From Papillibacter cinnamivorans DSM 12816 (GTDB lineage: Bacteria > Bacillota > Clostridia > Oscillospirales > Oscillospiraceae), in contig NZ_FWXW01000007.1 in NCBI RefSeq assembly GCF_900176335.1, positions 1 through 64,000 on the forward strand: a DNA stretch of 64,000 nucleotides. Direction: 5' to 3'. A program made the translations under genes and the position numbers. The notes under the pieces were generated by a model. That model was not told the origin of the DNA, did no database searches, and was given only the letters and a program-made list of their open reading frames with translations. This document shows positions 34,701-44,263 of this stretch, piece after piece (the first letter of the stretch is position 1; every line of letters starts with the position of its first letter).

Positions 34701-34863
34701 CGCGCTCTGCCCGCAACGGGAATGACAAAGCTGCCGGCCGGTGCTGTGATAGGGCCCGGCCATGCCGGATCCCAGCGTGAAAAGAGACGGCGCGCTTGCC
34801 GGAAGGCGCGCCGTCTCTTTATGGAAGCTTAAAATCCGGTTTGAAATGGCGGCGGGGACGCTG

Positions 34864-37305
34864 TCATGACCGGAAGAAACATGTGCTGAGCACTTCTCTC
34901 AGCTTTTTGATTGTGATGGGTTTGGGAAGGTACAGGTCAAATCCGGATGCTTCTCCCAGCTGGATATCGTTTTTGGAAGCGTAGCTGGTAAGGGCCACCA
35001 GATAGATATTCCGCAGCTGGGGGTCCTCCTTGATCCTTTTTGCCACTTCGAATCCGCTTATGCCGGGAAGACCGATGTCGCAGAAGAGAATATCCGGGGA
35101 AACCCGCCGGGCTTCCCGCAGCCCGCTGATTCCGTCGTATGCGATAAACACGCTGTGCCCCATTTGAATCAGTATGGAACTTAAAAGGGACACGAAGTCT
35201 TTGTTGTCTTCCACCAGCAGAATTTTCAGGACGGATCCGTTTTTTGCTTCCGCGGCATCGGCCGGAGCCGCGGAAACGCCGCCTTTCTGGGAAAGCGGCA
35301 GCGTGACGGAAAAACTGGCTCCTTTGCCCGGACCGTCGCTGTAAGCGTCAATGCGGCCGTCGTGCAGCTCCGCGATCCCCTTGGCAATGGCAAGCCCCAG
35401 TCCGAGACCGGGTCCTGCGCTCTCGCCAACGGCGTATCCCTGCCGGAACGGCTCGAACAGGTCGGCGATGGCATCCGTATGGATGCCGTATCCTGTGTCG
35501 GTCACGCTGATTACGGCGCTGGAAGCTTCTTTGCGTGTAGACAGCAGAACGCTGTCGCCTTCTTTTGTAAATTTGACGGCATTGTGCAGAAGGTTTCCGA
35601 TGCACTGCTCCAGCCGCATGGGATCGGCATCGATATACAGCGGACCGGATTCCAGGCGCACGTGAAACGAAACCCTCTTTTTTTCAAACAGGGACCGGTA
35701 GGACTTTGCGATGGACAGCATCAGCCCGTTGAGCTCGGTATTCACGATGTGAAGCTTGATCTTGCTGCGGATCAGGCGGGAAACGTCCATCAGGTCCGAG
35801 ACGATCTGCCCCAGCTGCTCCGTCTGGCGGCGCATGACCTCCAGAGTTTCCCTGTATTTATCGTCCTTTTCTGCCAGGTCCAGCAGTTCGATTCCGGCGG
35901 AGATGGCTGCCATAGGATTGCGCAGTTCGTGGGACAGCAGGGAGATGAAATCGTCTTTCATTTTTTCGTTTTTTCGGAGATGCTGCTCGCTGCGGATCAG
36001 GATTTCTTCCGCCTTCTTGCGCTCCGTGATGTCCTGCAGGGAAGCGATGATCTCAGAGATATTCCCGTCCGGGTTCTTTATCGCGTACAGATGGATGTAG
36101 ACCTGGATGGCGGATCCGTTCTTGTGGTAATGAACCATATCCATATTGATCTGACTGTTTTCCCCAAGCTTCCGGGTGATCTCCTTGACGGAGGCATTTT
36201 TTATAACGACGTTGAGAACGTTGGCGAGATATTTGCCCACGGCTTCCTGAGCGGTCCAGCCGTACATCCGCTCGGCGGCCTCGTTCCAGTAGGTGATCCG
36301 GTAATTCTTGTCCAGCGCGCAGATGGCTTCCTGTACGTTTTCCAGGACGTGGGAATGGAAGGCCAGGCCGTCCTCCATACGTTTGCGCTCCGTAATATCC
36401 GTATACATGGTGAGGCTGCCCAGATAATTTCCTTCGGGATCGCGGATGGAAGTACTGCTTGCGATAACCCAGATAAAACCGCCGCCGCGCTTGCCGATCC
36501 TGAAATCAAAGCGGAGGCTGCTCCCGGCCAGGCGTTCCTTCCAGTACGTCATGGCTTTTTCCATATCCTCCGGCAGGACGAAGTCGAAATAGTGCCGCCC
36601 GATCAGTTCCTCCGGGCGGTATCCCAAAGAGGATGCGAGGATGTCGTTGATATACGTGATGACTCCTTTGGAATCGGTCCAGCAGATGCCTTCGTTTGCG
36701 GTTTCTACAATAGTACGGTATCTGATCTCGCTGGAATCAAGTAAATTCTGGATTTTTTTCAGTTTGCTGATGTCCTCAAAGGTGGTGACCGCCCGGACGA
36801 CATTTCCTCCGGAATCGTAAATAGGAGCGGAACTGACCAGAAGGCAGTAGACATCGCCGAATTCGTTTCGCAGGATCAATTCCCGGTTATGTATGGTTTC
36901 CCGATGCTTCAGCGACCGGTAGACGGGCGCGTCCGTCGGTCCCAGCTGTTTTCCGTCGGGTGTATAAAACTTGATCCTGTCGATATGGAATTGGAGGGTT
37001 TGCCCCGTATAGTCGGCTTTGTAGAGTTCTAGCCCTCTTTTATTGATAAAGCAGAAGGTCTCGTCCTTCGCGTCTATGAAAACGATGGAAAAAGGAATCA
37101 GATTCAAAACAGCGCTGAAAGCTGACACATGGTTTTGATTGATACCGTTGGAGGACATAAATTCATGGGAAAAAAGAAATGAATCAAGGAGGGTAGGGAT
37201 AGTCTCTGCCGAATGACCGGACGTCATGCGTATTGGGTCCGCAGGTTCCTCGCCTTGATGCGTCCGGTTGCCTGCAGCCGTTTCTTTTCTGTCCTCAGAT
37301 TTCAT
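34864..37305 (-). CDS. Hybrid sensor histidine kinase: three PAS, HisKA, HATPase, receiver
   Basis: An 813-residue cytosolic kinase with no membrane segments. PAS domains lie at about 60-180, 190-305 and 315-430, each ending in an EDISK or DITERK-like motif. The dimerisation box has the phospho-acceptor His459 (LLSHELRNPMAA). The ATPase shows GNLLHNAVKF, DTGYGI and GPGLGLGLAIA. The receiver at about 695-810 has the acidic pair VEDN and phospho-Asp743 in FCDIGLPGISG. It probably senses a soluble or redox signal and passes phosphate to an unlinked output protein. GGGGAGTG precedes the ATG. It is a single gene, divergent from a large SLH protein. Confidence 0.9.
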   Translation of the reverse strand: MKSEDRKETAAGNRTHQGEEPADPIRMTSGHSAETIPTLLDSFLFSHEFMSSNGINQNHVSAFSAVLNLIPFSIVFIDAKDETFCFINKRGLELYKADYTGQTLQFHIDRIKFYTPDGKQLGPTDAPVYRSLKHRETIHNRELILRNEFGDVYCLLVSSAPIYDSGGNVVRAVTTFEDISKLKKIQNLLDSSEIRYRTIVETANEGICWTDSKGVITYINDILASSLGYRPEELIGRHYFDFVLPEDMEKAMTYWKERLAGSSLRFDFRIGKRGGGFIWVIASSTSIRDPEGNYLGSLTMYTDITERKRMEDGLAFHSHVLENVQEAICALDKNYRITYWNEAAERMYGWTAQEAVGKYLANVLNVVIKNASVKEITRKLGENSQINMDMVHYHKNGSAIQVYIHLYAIKNPDGNISEIIASLQDITERKKAEEILIRSEQHLRKNEKMKDDFISLLSHELRNPMAAISAGIELLDLAEKDDKYRETLEVMRRQTEQLGQIVSDLMDVSRLIRSKIKLHIVNTELNGLMLSIAKSYRSLFEKKRVSFHVRLESGPLYIDADPMRLEQCIGNLLHNAVKFTKEGDSVLLSTRKEASSAVISVTDTGYGIHTDAIADLFEPFRQGYAVGESAGPGLGLGLAIAKGIAELHDGRIDAYSDGPGKGASFSVTLPLSQKGGVSAAPADAAEAKNGSVLKILLVEDNKDFVSLLSSILIQMGHSVFIAYDGISGLREARRVSPDILFCDIGLPGISGFEVAKRIKEDPQLRNIYLVALTSYASKNDIQLGEASGFDLYLPKPITIKKLREVLSTCFFRS

Positions 37306-37693
37306 TTGTTTTCACTCCCCTGTCGGATTGGATGGAGAAAGCTGAAACATCGATCTGATTGATATTCGGGACAGGAATAATTCCTCTATAAAAATATCAC
37401 ATCATAACTAGAAGAAGAGTCGATAATTGTCGCATATTGTCGAGAATGTGATGAAAATTTGAAAACTGCAATAAAAAAGATGTCAGGATATCCGTTCCGC
37501 GCGGAAAGCGTTCCGATCTGCCAAGCCAAGGGACAGCTTTCCCGGAAAAAACATGAAAAAGAAACGATCCGGATTCCAATAGAAAGAAATATATGGTAAA
37601 ATAGATATAAATATCTAAAATGCCGGCGGCGGCGGACAGGCCGTCTGAGCAAAGCGGAAATAAAATCGGCGGAAAATGAAAGGGGATAATCGG
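37306..37693. other. Divergent regulatory gap with two short repeat elements
   Basis: 388 bases without a gene. ATTGTCG occurs twice in the same direction at 37426-37432 and 37436-37442, ten bases apart, as a response-regulator site would. For the SLH gene there is TTCCAA (37574-37579), 17 bases, TAAAAT (37597-37602), followed directly by the palindrome AGATAT-AA-ATATCT at 37603-37616. Confidence 0.5.
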
Positions 37694-40573
37694 ATGAAAA
37701 AGACATATCGGAAATGGCTTGCCCTGGCCCTGGTCCTGTCTTTTTGTCTGGCCCTCGCTCCCATGCCGGCGCATGCCGCGGCGGACGACGTGACGGGGCA
37801 CTGGGCGGAAGAAACCCTGAGGCAGTGGGAGTCCCTGGGTCTGCTGAAAGGGGACGGGACGGGAAATCTGAATCCCGACAGGCCGGTCACCCGGGCGGAA
37901 TGGATGGCTCTTGTGAACCGCGTCATGGGATATACGGAAAAAAGCGACGCGGTGGGAGCCTATTCGGACGTCTCCGCCGGCGACTGGTACTATGACGACG
38001 CCCGGATCGCCCTGGCCGCCGGATATATCGGCGGAACCTCCGGCAGAACCCTTTCCCCGCGGATGAACCTCACACGGGAACAGGCCGTCACAATGCTTGC
38101 TAGGATGGAGGGCATTGATCCGGACGATGTGGATCCCTCGGTCCTTTTACGGGCCGGAGATGCCGATGCGGTATCCTCCTGGGCGGAAGCCTGGGTGGCC
38201 GGCGCGATGGCGGAGGGCCTCGTCGGAGGAAATGGTGCGGTGCTCAAACCCTCTGCGGATATTACCCGTGCGGAGACCGTGGTGATGCTGGACCGGGTGC
38301 GTACCGATTCCCGGATCTTCGCCTTTCCCGGCGAGTACGGACCCACGGTGGGGAGCGCCTCTGTCGGCAGCGTGCAGATCGCGGCTCCGGGCGTGACATT
38401 GAAAAATTATGAAGTATCGGGCGATGTGGTTCTCTCCCCCCTGGTGGAGGATGGGGATGTCCGCCTGGAAAATGTGAGAATCGGCGGGACCCTGTATATT
38501 AACGGCGGGGGAGACCATTCGGTTACCCTGGTAAACTTGAATGCGGCGCACCTGGTGCTTCTCCGGGAGGACGGGCTTCCGGTGCGCATTATGATGTACG
38601 GAAATTCCAGCGTCGGGGACGCGCTTCTGGGCTCGGGAGCGATTCTGGTGACACGGGAATTGGTAAGCGGCGGGATCGGCGAGGTGATCCTGTCACCCGA
38701 TTTCCTTGCCGGCGGAACCGTGGAGCTCCAGGGACCCTTCCCGGCGGTGACCAATCGATACCCCGGCGCGGCGATGATTCTGACGACCGCTGATATTGGA
38801 ACGCTGCACCTGATGGCTCCCGCCGTCCTTACCGGTACGGGGAGCATCTTGCTTGCCAATGTGGACGCGGGAGCGGGAGAGGGAAGCTCTTTGCCCGTGA
38901 ATCCCGACTCCATGATGGGCGCCGGGGCACTGGACGTGACGATCAGCGCCCCGGTGACCGGCGGGGGCGGAGGCGGTCTCGGCGGCGGAGGCGGGACACC
39001 GGCAGTCACTACGGGAACGCTCAACGGCGCCGTTCTGGACGGGACCGCTCCCCTTGCGGGGGCCGATGTCAGCCTCACGGTAAGCGGGACGGAGTATTCC
39101 GCCGTCACGTCAGCCGGCGGGACCTACAGCATAGCTGGCATCCCAGAGGGAACGGGATATACGGTGACAGCTTCAAAATTCGGCTACGTCTCCGGCTCCT
39201 TTTCGGCGGACATCGCCGCCGGAGAGACGTCGGCAGCCTCCGGCTTAACGCTTACCAGGCTTGCCGCAGTCTTCACCAAAGTTGCCGCTATAGACGACTC
39301 CGCCGGGAAGATAACCCTCATGGGCGTCGCGGACCCCATCCCGTTTGAGGACGCTGTGGGGTATGAGGCGTTGAAAATAGGAGATTATGTAAACTACACA
39401 GTTGCAGACGGGGTGTATACCATTCAAAAAGCAGAGTTGTTCCATAAAACCATCAGCAGCTATACACAAAATGCGCACTATGTATTTTTCTCGGGTGTCC
39501 GGTACGATATGTCGGAAAATAAAAATGACTCGGGCCTTAACACCTTAGATCCGACCGATTTTCCCGGCGACTGGTTTTCGGCCGCCAGGGATGTCTATCT
39601 GGACCCCTTCGGAGACATTGTCGCCTTCGATCCCTCTTCCCGTACGATCGAGTATTCTTCCGGATATGTCGTGCTGACGAAGGCGGAAATAAACGGCGGA
39701 GTATATCAGGTTGAGGCGAGCAACAACATGTTCTCGTATGAAACTCTTACCGTAAATACAGACGATTCAGCATCCATGGATGCCTTTAATGCCTGCGACA
39801 AAGATACTGGCGATATCCCGATTCTGGTCCGCGCCTCCGTTACACGCAGCGTCATCACCATGACGGCGGCGCCGGAGCTTTCAGACGATATTGTGCAGGG
39901 CTTCATGCGGATCGGTTCGTCTGGCGGGACGGATGTCAATGCCGACGAAGACACCCGGTTCATCTACTACTCCACATCAGATGGAAGTATGGACACTTAC
40001 ATAGGTGTGAATAACACACCGACCATCGACGGCAGCTTGACTCAGTATGCGTATGTACTGACGGATACCGGCGGGGAAGCCCGCACGATTTTGATTGTCT
40101 GCACATCCCACGCCGAGCCAGAGATAGTTACTTCGGTTGGTTTACTTTTTGTCTACGATAACAGCATAATAATTAAAACGGAAGACAGCATTGTAACCTA
40201 TACGTATCAAGTTCTTATGAACGGCAGTAAGTGTGAACTCGTTTCGGTAAACGATTTTACCAGTCCCATATGGGTATATTTATATGTGACCTATAAATAT
40301 ACCCCCGCGTTCATGATCCCTATCAGCCCGCTGCAGAATGACCCGAAGGGGCTGAACGGCTGCCTTTCGGGTACGGTTTCTTCCTTTGATAGTGGTGTGC
40401 TTACCACCCAAAATGGATCGTGTACAGTGCCGGATACGCTGGGATGCTACATAGTAGGGACCGGCGGAGACGACGGTTACAGCAACGACTACACCATAAA
40501 GGCGGGAGATACGATCTACGCCCTGGTATTGAACGGTGAGGCTGCAATGCTCATGGTATTCCCGGGAAGCTGA
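37694..40573 (+). CDS. Large SLH surface protein with carboxypeptidase-regulatory-like domain
   Basis: A 959-residue exported protein. Residues 1-29 form a signal peptide (MPAHA-AADD). Three SLH repeats occupy about 30-215 (VTGHWAEETLRQWESLGLL, LTREQAVTMLARMEG, ITRAETVVMLDRV). Residues about 220-420 are repetitive beta structure, followed by a Gly-rich hinge (GGGGGGLGGGGG). A carboxypeptidase-regulatory-like domain follows at about 440-520 (GTLNGAVLDGTAPLAGADVSL, GGTYSIAGIPEGTGYTV). The last 440 residues are unrecognised beta-rich repeats. It should sit in the S-layer, perhaps as an adhesin. AAAGGGGA precedes the ATG. Confidence 0.82.
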   Translation: MKKTYRKWLALALVLSFCLALAPMPAHAAADDVTGHWAEETLRQWESLGLLKGDGTGNLNPDRPVTRAEWMALVNRVMGYTEKSDAVGAYSDVSAGDWYYDDARIALAAGYIGGTSGRTLSPRMNLTREQAVTMLARMEGIDPDDVDPSVLLRAGDADAVSSWAEAWVAGAMAEGLVGGNGAVLKPSADITRAETVVMLDRVRTDSRIFAFPGEYGPTVGSASVGSVQIAAPGVTLKNYEVSGDVVLSPLVEDGDVRLENVRIGGTLYINGGGDHSVTLVNLNAAHLVLLREDGLPVRIMMYGNSSVGDALLGSGAILVTRELVSGGIGEVILSPDFLAGGTVELQGPFPAVTNRYPGAAMILTTADIGTLHLMAPAVLTGTGSILLANVDAGAGEGSSLPVNPDSMMGAGALDVTISAPVTGGGGGGLGGGGGTPAVTTGTLNGAVLDGTAPLAGADVSLTVSGTEYSAVTSAGGTYSIAGIPEGTGYTVTASKFGYVSGSFSADIAAGETSAASGLTLTRLAAVFTKVAAIDDSAGKITLMGVADPIPFEDAVGYEALKIGDYVNYTVADGVYTIQKAELFHKTISSYTQNAHYVFFSGVRYDMSENKNDSGLNTLDPTDFPGDWFSAARDVYLDPFGDIVAFDPSSRTIEYSSGYVVLTKAEINGGVYQVEASNNMFSYETLTVNTDDSASMDAFNACDKDTGDIPILVRASVTRSVITMTAAPELSDDIVQGFMRIGSSGGTDVNADEDTRFIYYSTSDGSMDTYIGVNNTPTIDGSLTQYAYVLTDTGGEARTILIVCTSHAEPEIVTSVGLLFVYDNSIIIKTEDSIVTYTYQVLMNGSKCELVSVNDFTSPIWVYLYVTYKYTPAFMIPISPLQNDPKGLNGCLSGTVSSFDSGVLTTQNGSCTVPDTLGCYIVGTGGDDGYSNDYTIKAGDTIYALVLNGEAAMLMVFPGS

Positions 40574-40622
40574 CGCTTTCGGCGGGGATGCCGGTTTGGC
40601 ATGAGTAACGGTACAACGTAAT

Positions 40623-40650
40623 GGCGGGCGGCACTTTCGCGCCGCCCGCC
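40623..40650 (+). terminator. GC hairpin after the SLH gene
   Basis: GGCGGGCGGC and its complement around an 8-base loop; no T-run follows. Confidence 0.5.
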
Positions 40651-40732
40651 TGGTGCGTAAAAAAGCTCCCCGGCATTTATGAGTTGTATCGCGGCTTAAA
40701 TTATTATCCAATAAAAAGATGAAACAGGATAG

Positions 40733-40775
40733 TACGGTTGCCCCCGCCGAAGGCGGGGGCAACCGTATTATTTTT
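40733..40775 (+). terminator. Strong rho-independent terminator
   Basis: A 16-bp perfect stem (40733-40748 with 40752-40767), loop GAA, then TTATTTTT. Together with the hairpin at 40623 it isolates the SLH gene from the ABC operon. Confidence 0.85.
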
Positions 40776-40791
40776 CGTATCGACATTTTTA

Positions 40792-40821
40792 TTGAAGTCC
40801 AGTATTCGGGCATGATATGAT
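40792..40821 (+). promoter_or_regulatory. Promoter of the ABC exporter operon
   Basis: TTGAAG (40792-40797), 18 bases, TATGAT (40816-40821), about 60 bases before the ATPase gene. Confidence 0.5.
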
Positions 40822-40882
40822 GAAAACGGAATATACGAATCGGGCCGGCGCATAACGGAGGACAAGAACGGAGGGAGGACGC

Positions 40883-41776
40883 ATGAAAAACGTCATTGAG
40901 ATCGAAAACCTCACAAAATATTACGGGAAGGCCAGAGGCATCGTGGATGTGAGTTTTTCCGTGGCGGAAGGGGAGATCTTCGGTTTCATCGGGCCCAACG
41001 GAGCGGGGAAGTCCACCACCATACGCATCCTGCTGAATCTGATCTATCCCACCTCGGGCGGGGCCCGCGTTTTCGGCCGGGACTGCGTCAAAGACGGTTA
41101 TGAGATCCGCAGAGACGTGGGGTACCTGCCTTCGGAGGTCTTTTACTACGACGATATGAAAGTGCTGGAGCTTCTGAAGTATTCCGCCTCCTTTTACGGG
41201 CGGGTGGATATGCAGCGCCTTCGTTATCTTGCGGAGGTCATGGAGCTGGATCTCGGCCGTAAAATCGACGATCTGAGCTACGGAAACAAGAAGAAGGTGG
41301 GTATCGTCCAGGGCCTTCTCCACCGGCCCTCCCTTATCATACTGGACGAACCCACGGGCGGTCTCGATCCCCTGATGCAGCAGCGGTTCTTCGGCTTGAT
41401 CCGGGAAGAGAACCGGAGGGGAGCCACCGTCCTCTTTTCCTCCCACATTCTGCCCGAGGTGCAGAAGCTCTGCTCCCGGGTGGGGATCATCCGGGAAGGG
41501 AAGATGCTCCGGGTGGAGGAGATCGGCTCCATGCGGGACACCGCCTATAAAAAGATACGTCTGGAATTCAGGGAAGAAGTCCCCGAGGCGCCGGAACTGC
41601 CGGAAGGCGCGGGAGATGTGCAGCGCTCCCCGCGGGAGCTTGCCTTCCTCTTCCGGGGAGACATCAACGAGGCGTTTAAATCGATTGCCCGCTTCGATCT
41701 GCGGAACGCCGTGATTGAGGAGCCGGACCTGGAGGAGATCTTCCTGCACTACTACGGAGGGGAGGACGGGGTGTGA
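40883..41776 (+). CDS. ABC transporter ATP-binding protein (ABC-2 type)
   Basis: A 297-residue ATPase. Walker A is GPNGAGKST near residue 38, the signature is LSYGNKKKVG and Walker B LIILDEPTGGLDP; the switch His is in FSSHIL. The tail of about 90 residues after the core is typical of drug- or lipid-exporting ABC-2 systems. It overlaps the first permease by four bases and heads a three-gene operon. Confidence 0.88.
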   Translation: MKNVIEIENLTKYYGKARGIVDVSFSVAEGEIFGFIGPNGAGKSTTIRILLNLIYPTSGGARVFGRDCVKDGYEIRRDVGYLPSEVFYYDDMKVLELLKYSASFYGRVDMQRLRYLAEVMELDLGRKIDDLSYGNKKKVGIVQGLLHRPSLIILDEPTGGLDPLMQQRFFGLIREENRRGATVLFSSHILPEVQKLCSRVGIIREGKMLRVEEIGSMRDTAYKKIRLEFREEVPEAPELPEGAGDVQRSPRELAFLFRGDINEAFKSIARFDLRNAVIEEPDLEEIFLHYYGGEDGV

Positions 41777-42567
41777 ACATCTTCCGACAGGAGCTGAAAA
41801 TGCACGTTCGACCCCTGCTGTTCTACACCCTGGGAATGCTGGCGGCCTTTTATGCCTTTCTCCTGCTCTACGACAGCATTGCCGCCGACGCCGCCCTTGT
41901 GGACGCGGTCCTGGCCAATTTTCCCAAGGAATTCAAGGCGGCCTTCGGCTTTGCCGACGTAAGCCTTTCGGACCTGGGCGGATACCTCAGTTTTCTCTTT
42001 GCCTATATCGTGCTCATCGGGGCGGTTTTCGGCATGAAGACGGGGATTTCCGTCCTCTCCGAGGAGGGAAGGACCCGGACCTCGGATTTTCTCCTCTCGA
42101 AGCCTCTTCGCCGCGGCCGGGTGGCGTCCGAAAAGCTACTTGCCCTTTGCCTGCTCCTGGCTGTCCAGAACGTGCTGTTTTTTGCCCTTGCCCTGCCGGG
42201 ATATCTGTCGAAGGCGGGGGAGGAGCCGAACCTGAAGCTCTTTGTCCTTATGAGCTTCTCCGTTTTTATGGTACAGCTCTTCTTTGCCGGAATCGGTCTG
42301 TTTCTCTCCGTTCTGCCGCGGCGGCTGAAGGCCGTTATGCCCGTCACTCTCGCGGTGGTTTTCCTGTTTTACATCGTGGAGCTTATAAACGAATCGGTTC
42401 TGGATAAAACCCTTTCCTATCTGACCCCTTTTTCCTATTTCAAAGCGTCGGAACTCCTGAGCCGTGCCGCGTACGACGGGCGGTACCTGGCCGCGGACCT
42501 GGCGGTCTTTTTCCTGTTCACGGCCCTGGCCTTCTGGATCTATGAGAAAAAAGACATTCATGCTTAG
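41773..42567 (+). CDS. ABC-2 type permease, first subunit
   Basis: A 264-residue membrane protein with six hydrophobic helices and the ABC-2 pattern EEGRTRTSDFLLSKPLRRGR after the second helix. It pairs with the similar permease 15 bases downstream, giving a heterodimeric channel for the ATPase at 40883. GTG start in the GTGTGA overlap. Confidence 0.85.
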   Translation: MNIFRQELKMHVRPLLFYTLGMLAAFYAFLLLYDSIAADAALVDAVLANFPKEFKAAFGFADVSLSDLGGYLSFLFAYIVLIGAVFGMKTGISVLSEEGRTRTSDFLLSKPLRRGRVASEKLLALCLLLAVQNVLFFALALPGYLSKAGEEPNLKLFVLMSFSVFMVQLFFAGIGLFLSVLPRRLKAVMPVTLAVVFLFYIVELINESVLDKTLSYLTPFSYFKASELLSRAAYDGRYLAADLAVFFLFTALAFWIYEKKDIHA

Positions 42568-42582
42568 GGGGAGGGGAAACTC

Positions 42583-43386
42583 ATGAATTTATTGAAACGG
42601 GAGCTGAAGGCAAACGCGAAGTCCCTTCTCGCCTGGTGCCTTGCCATGGTCTTTCTCATCTGGGCCGGTATGGTGAAATACGACGCCTTCCGGAAAACCG
42701 GCGACGAGGTCAACCAAATGCTCGCTCAGCTGCCCTCCGCCCTGGTCCGGATCCTGGGAATCGGAAACGGAGCGGATCTGACCTCCGTGGCGGTATTTTA
42801 CAGCATGTTTTTCCTCTTTTTCATGCTGCTGGGCGCGGTGCACGCCGGCATGCTGGGCGCTCTCATCCTGGCAAAGGAGGAGCGGGACAAAACGGCGGAC
42901 TTCCTTTTTTCCAAGCCCATCCGGAGAAACAGGGCGGTTTTGATAAAGCTTCTTGCCGCCGTTTTGAATATCTTGGTTCTGGATCTCGTGACCTGCCTGG
43001 TTTCGATCGTTTTCGTAGAGCGGTACAATACCGCGGGGCAGTCTCTGGCTTACCCCGTCTTTCTCGTCGTCGCAGCTCTTTTTTTCCTCCAGCTGCTGTT
43101 TCTGGGGGCGGGCTTTCTGGCGGCGGCCGCGGCGAAAAGCGCGAAAACCGCTTCCTCCGCAGTGTCCGTTCTGATCCTGGGGACCTATCTTTTAAGCGTT
43201 GTCATTCATATAAACGGGGATCTGGAGTATCTGGGGATCCTCTCGCCCTTCCGGTATTTTGACGTGAACGCGGTGATGTTCGACCGGTATCTGTCGCCGG
43301 GTTATTCCGCCCTGTCGCTTCTCCTGGCGGCCACCTGCGCGGCGGGTACAGTAAAACTCTTCGGCCGGAGGAATCTGAGAGGCTGA
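42583..43386 (+). CDS. ABC-2 type permease, second subunit
   Basis: A 267-residue membrane protein, six helices, with KEERDKTADFLFSKPIRRNR as the match to its partner's loop. It is last in the ABC operon, which ends at the perfect hairpin at 43396-43434. Export of a peptide, lipid or drug is the usual role; the cargo is not visible. Confidence 0.85.
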   Translation: MNLLKRELKANAKSLLAWCLAMVFLIWAGMVKYDAFRKTGDEVNQMLAQLPSALVRILGIGNGADLTSVAVFYSMFFLFFMLLGAVHAGMLGALILAKEERDKTADFLFSKPIRRNRAVLIKLLAAVLNILVLDLVTCLVSIVFVERYNTAGQSLAYPVFLVVAALFFLQLLFLGAGFLAAAAAKSAKTASSAVSVLILGTYLLSVVIHINGDLEYLGILSPFRYFDVNAVMFDRYLSPGYSALSLLLAATCAAGTVKLFGRRNLRG

Positions 43387-43395
43387 TTGCCGGAT

Positions 43396-43434
43396 AAAAA
43401 AGGGCGGCTCTGTTTATCAGAGCCGCCCTTTTTT
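43396..43434. terminator. Bidirectional terminator
   Basis: A perfect 17-bp stem (43396-43412 with 43418-43434), A-rich and T-rich flanks. It serves the ABC operon and the convergent LEA-like gene. Confidence 0.9.
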
Positions 43435-43440
43435 ATTTAC

Positions 43441-43938
43441 TTATTTCAGTCCCTCGGATATGCCTTCGATGGTGCCTTTTGCAATATCGGCAACTTTTTT
43501 TGCCTTGTTCTTCAGCTCTTCCGCGCCGGCTTTGGCGGAATCGGAGATCTCTTCCGCCTGCCCACGGAGGTCCTGGGCTTTGAGCTTGGCCTTCAGGGCC
43601 GCAGCTTCCGCACTGTCTTTGGTTTCATCTACGAAATCTTCCGCCCGGTTCCGCACGCTCTTTGCCGCGGCCATGGCGGAATCGGAGAGCTCCTCCGCCT
43701 GCCCACGGAGGTCCTGGGCCTTGAGCTTGGCTTTCAAAGCGGCGGCTTCCGCGCCGTCCTTTACGGCTTCGGCGATATCCTCCGCTTTATCCATCAGGTC
43801 CTCCGCCTTGTCCTTTGCGGCTTCGGAAATTCCCTCCGCTTTCTTTTTCAGATTTTCCACCTGAAGTTTTGCTTTCAGGGCTGCATATTCCGCGTCGTCC
43901 TTGAAAACTTCGTCTTTGGATTTATTTTCGTCTTTCAT
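43441..43938 (-). CDS. LEA-like amphipathic helical repeat protein
   Basis: A 165-residue, highly charged, Ala/Lys/Glu/Asp-rich protein with no aromatic core. Two units of 47 residues share AEAAALKAKLKAQDLRGQ and AEE[LI]SDSA; a diverged earlier unit begins AALKAKLQVENLKKKAE. The units form long amphipathic helices, like late-embryogenesis-abundant or apolipoprotein-like stress proteins that shield membranes and proteins during drying or spore formation. The DNA repeats (period 141 bases) are still very similar, suggesting recent expansion. AGGAGGG lies nine bases before the ATG. Function by analogy only. Confidence 0.7.
   Translation of the reverse strand: MKDENKSKDEVFKDDAEYAALKAKLQVENLKKKAEGISEAAKDKAEDLMDKAEDIAEAVKDGAEAAALKAKLKAQDLRGQAEELSDSAMAAAKSVRNRAEDFVDETKDSAEAAALKAKLKAQDLRGQAEEISDSAKAGAEELKNKAKKVADIAKGTIEGISEGLK
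43534..43816. repeat. 141-bp tandem coding repeats in the LEA-like gene
   Basis: GGCGGAATCGGAGA starts at 43534 and again at 43675; the following 80 bases or so are nearly identical in the two units. The unit is exactly 47 codons, so copies can be gained or lost in frame. Confidence 0.75.
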
Positions 43939-44050
43939 TGCCAGCGGCCCTCCTGTCTTTTGTAAAAATCTTAATATGGGGGAACATTGGGTGTCGCTTC
44001 CGGCGGCTGCTCCCGGGAGCGATGTCCGCAGGAACGGTTACGGATTTTTC

Positions 44051-44067
44051 TGATATACAGTATATCA
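44051..44067. promoter_or_regulatory. 17-bp palindrome over the LEA-like gene promoter
   Basis: TGATATAC-A-GTATATCA is perfect. On the reverse strand TTGTTG, 17 bases, TATACT forms a promoter whose -10 box lies inside the palindrome, so it is a good operator candidate. FCD-type GntR sites have this kind of sequence. Confidence 0.55.
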
Positions 44068-44219
44068 CAATAGTATTGCTGCAACAACCGCCATTATCCG
44101 CGGGAGTCTTATTTTCACGGGATGCAGTCGCTGTAGTGTGCCTTTCGGGAGCCGCCGGGAGAAATAAAAACGGAGGACCCGCATTGACAGGGAAGGGAAA
44201 AAGGAATAACACTATATTA

Positions 44220-44239
44220 TCGATAATATATATTATCGA
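44220..44239. promoter_or_regulatory. 20-bp palindrome before the BKACE gene
   Basis: The half TCGATAATAT is followed by its exact complement. TATATTATCGA also occurs as a direct repeat at 44213-44223 and 44229-44239. TTGACA at 44184-44189 is a likely -35 box upstream. The FCD-type GntR protein encoded at 45444 is the natural candidate binder. Confidence 0.65.
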
Positions 44240-44263
44240 AGAATATGAGAAGGAGGAAGGAAC

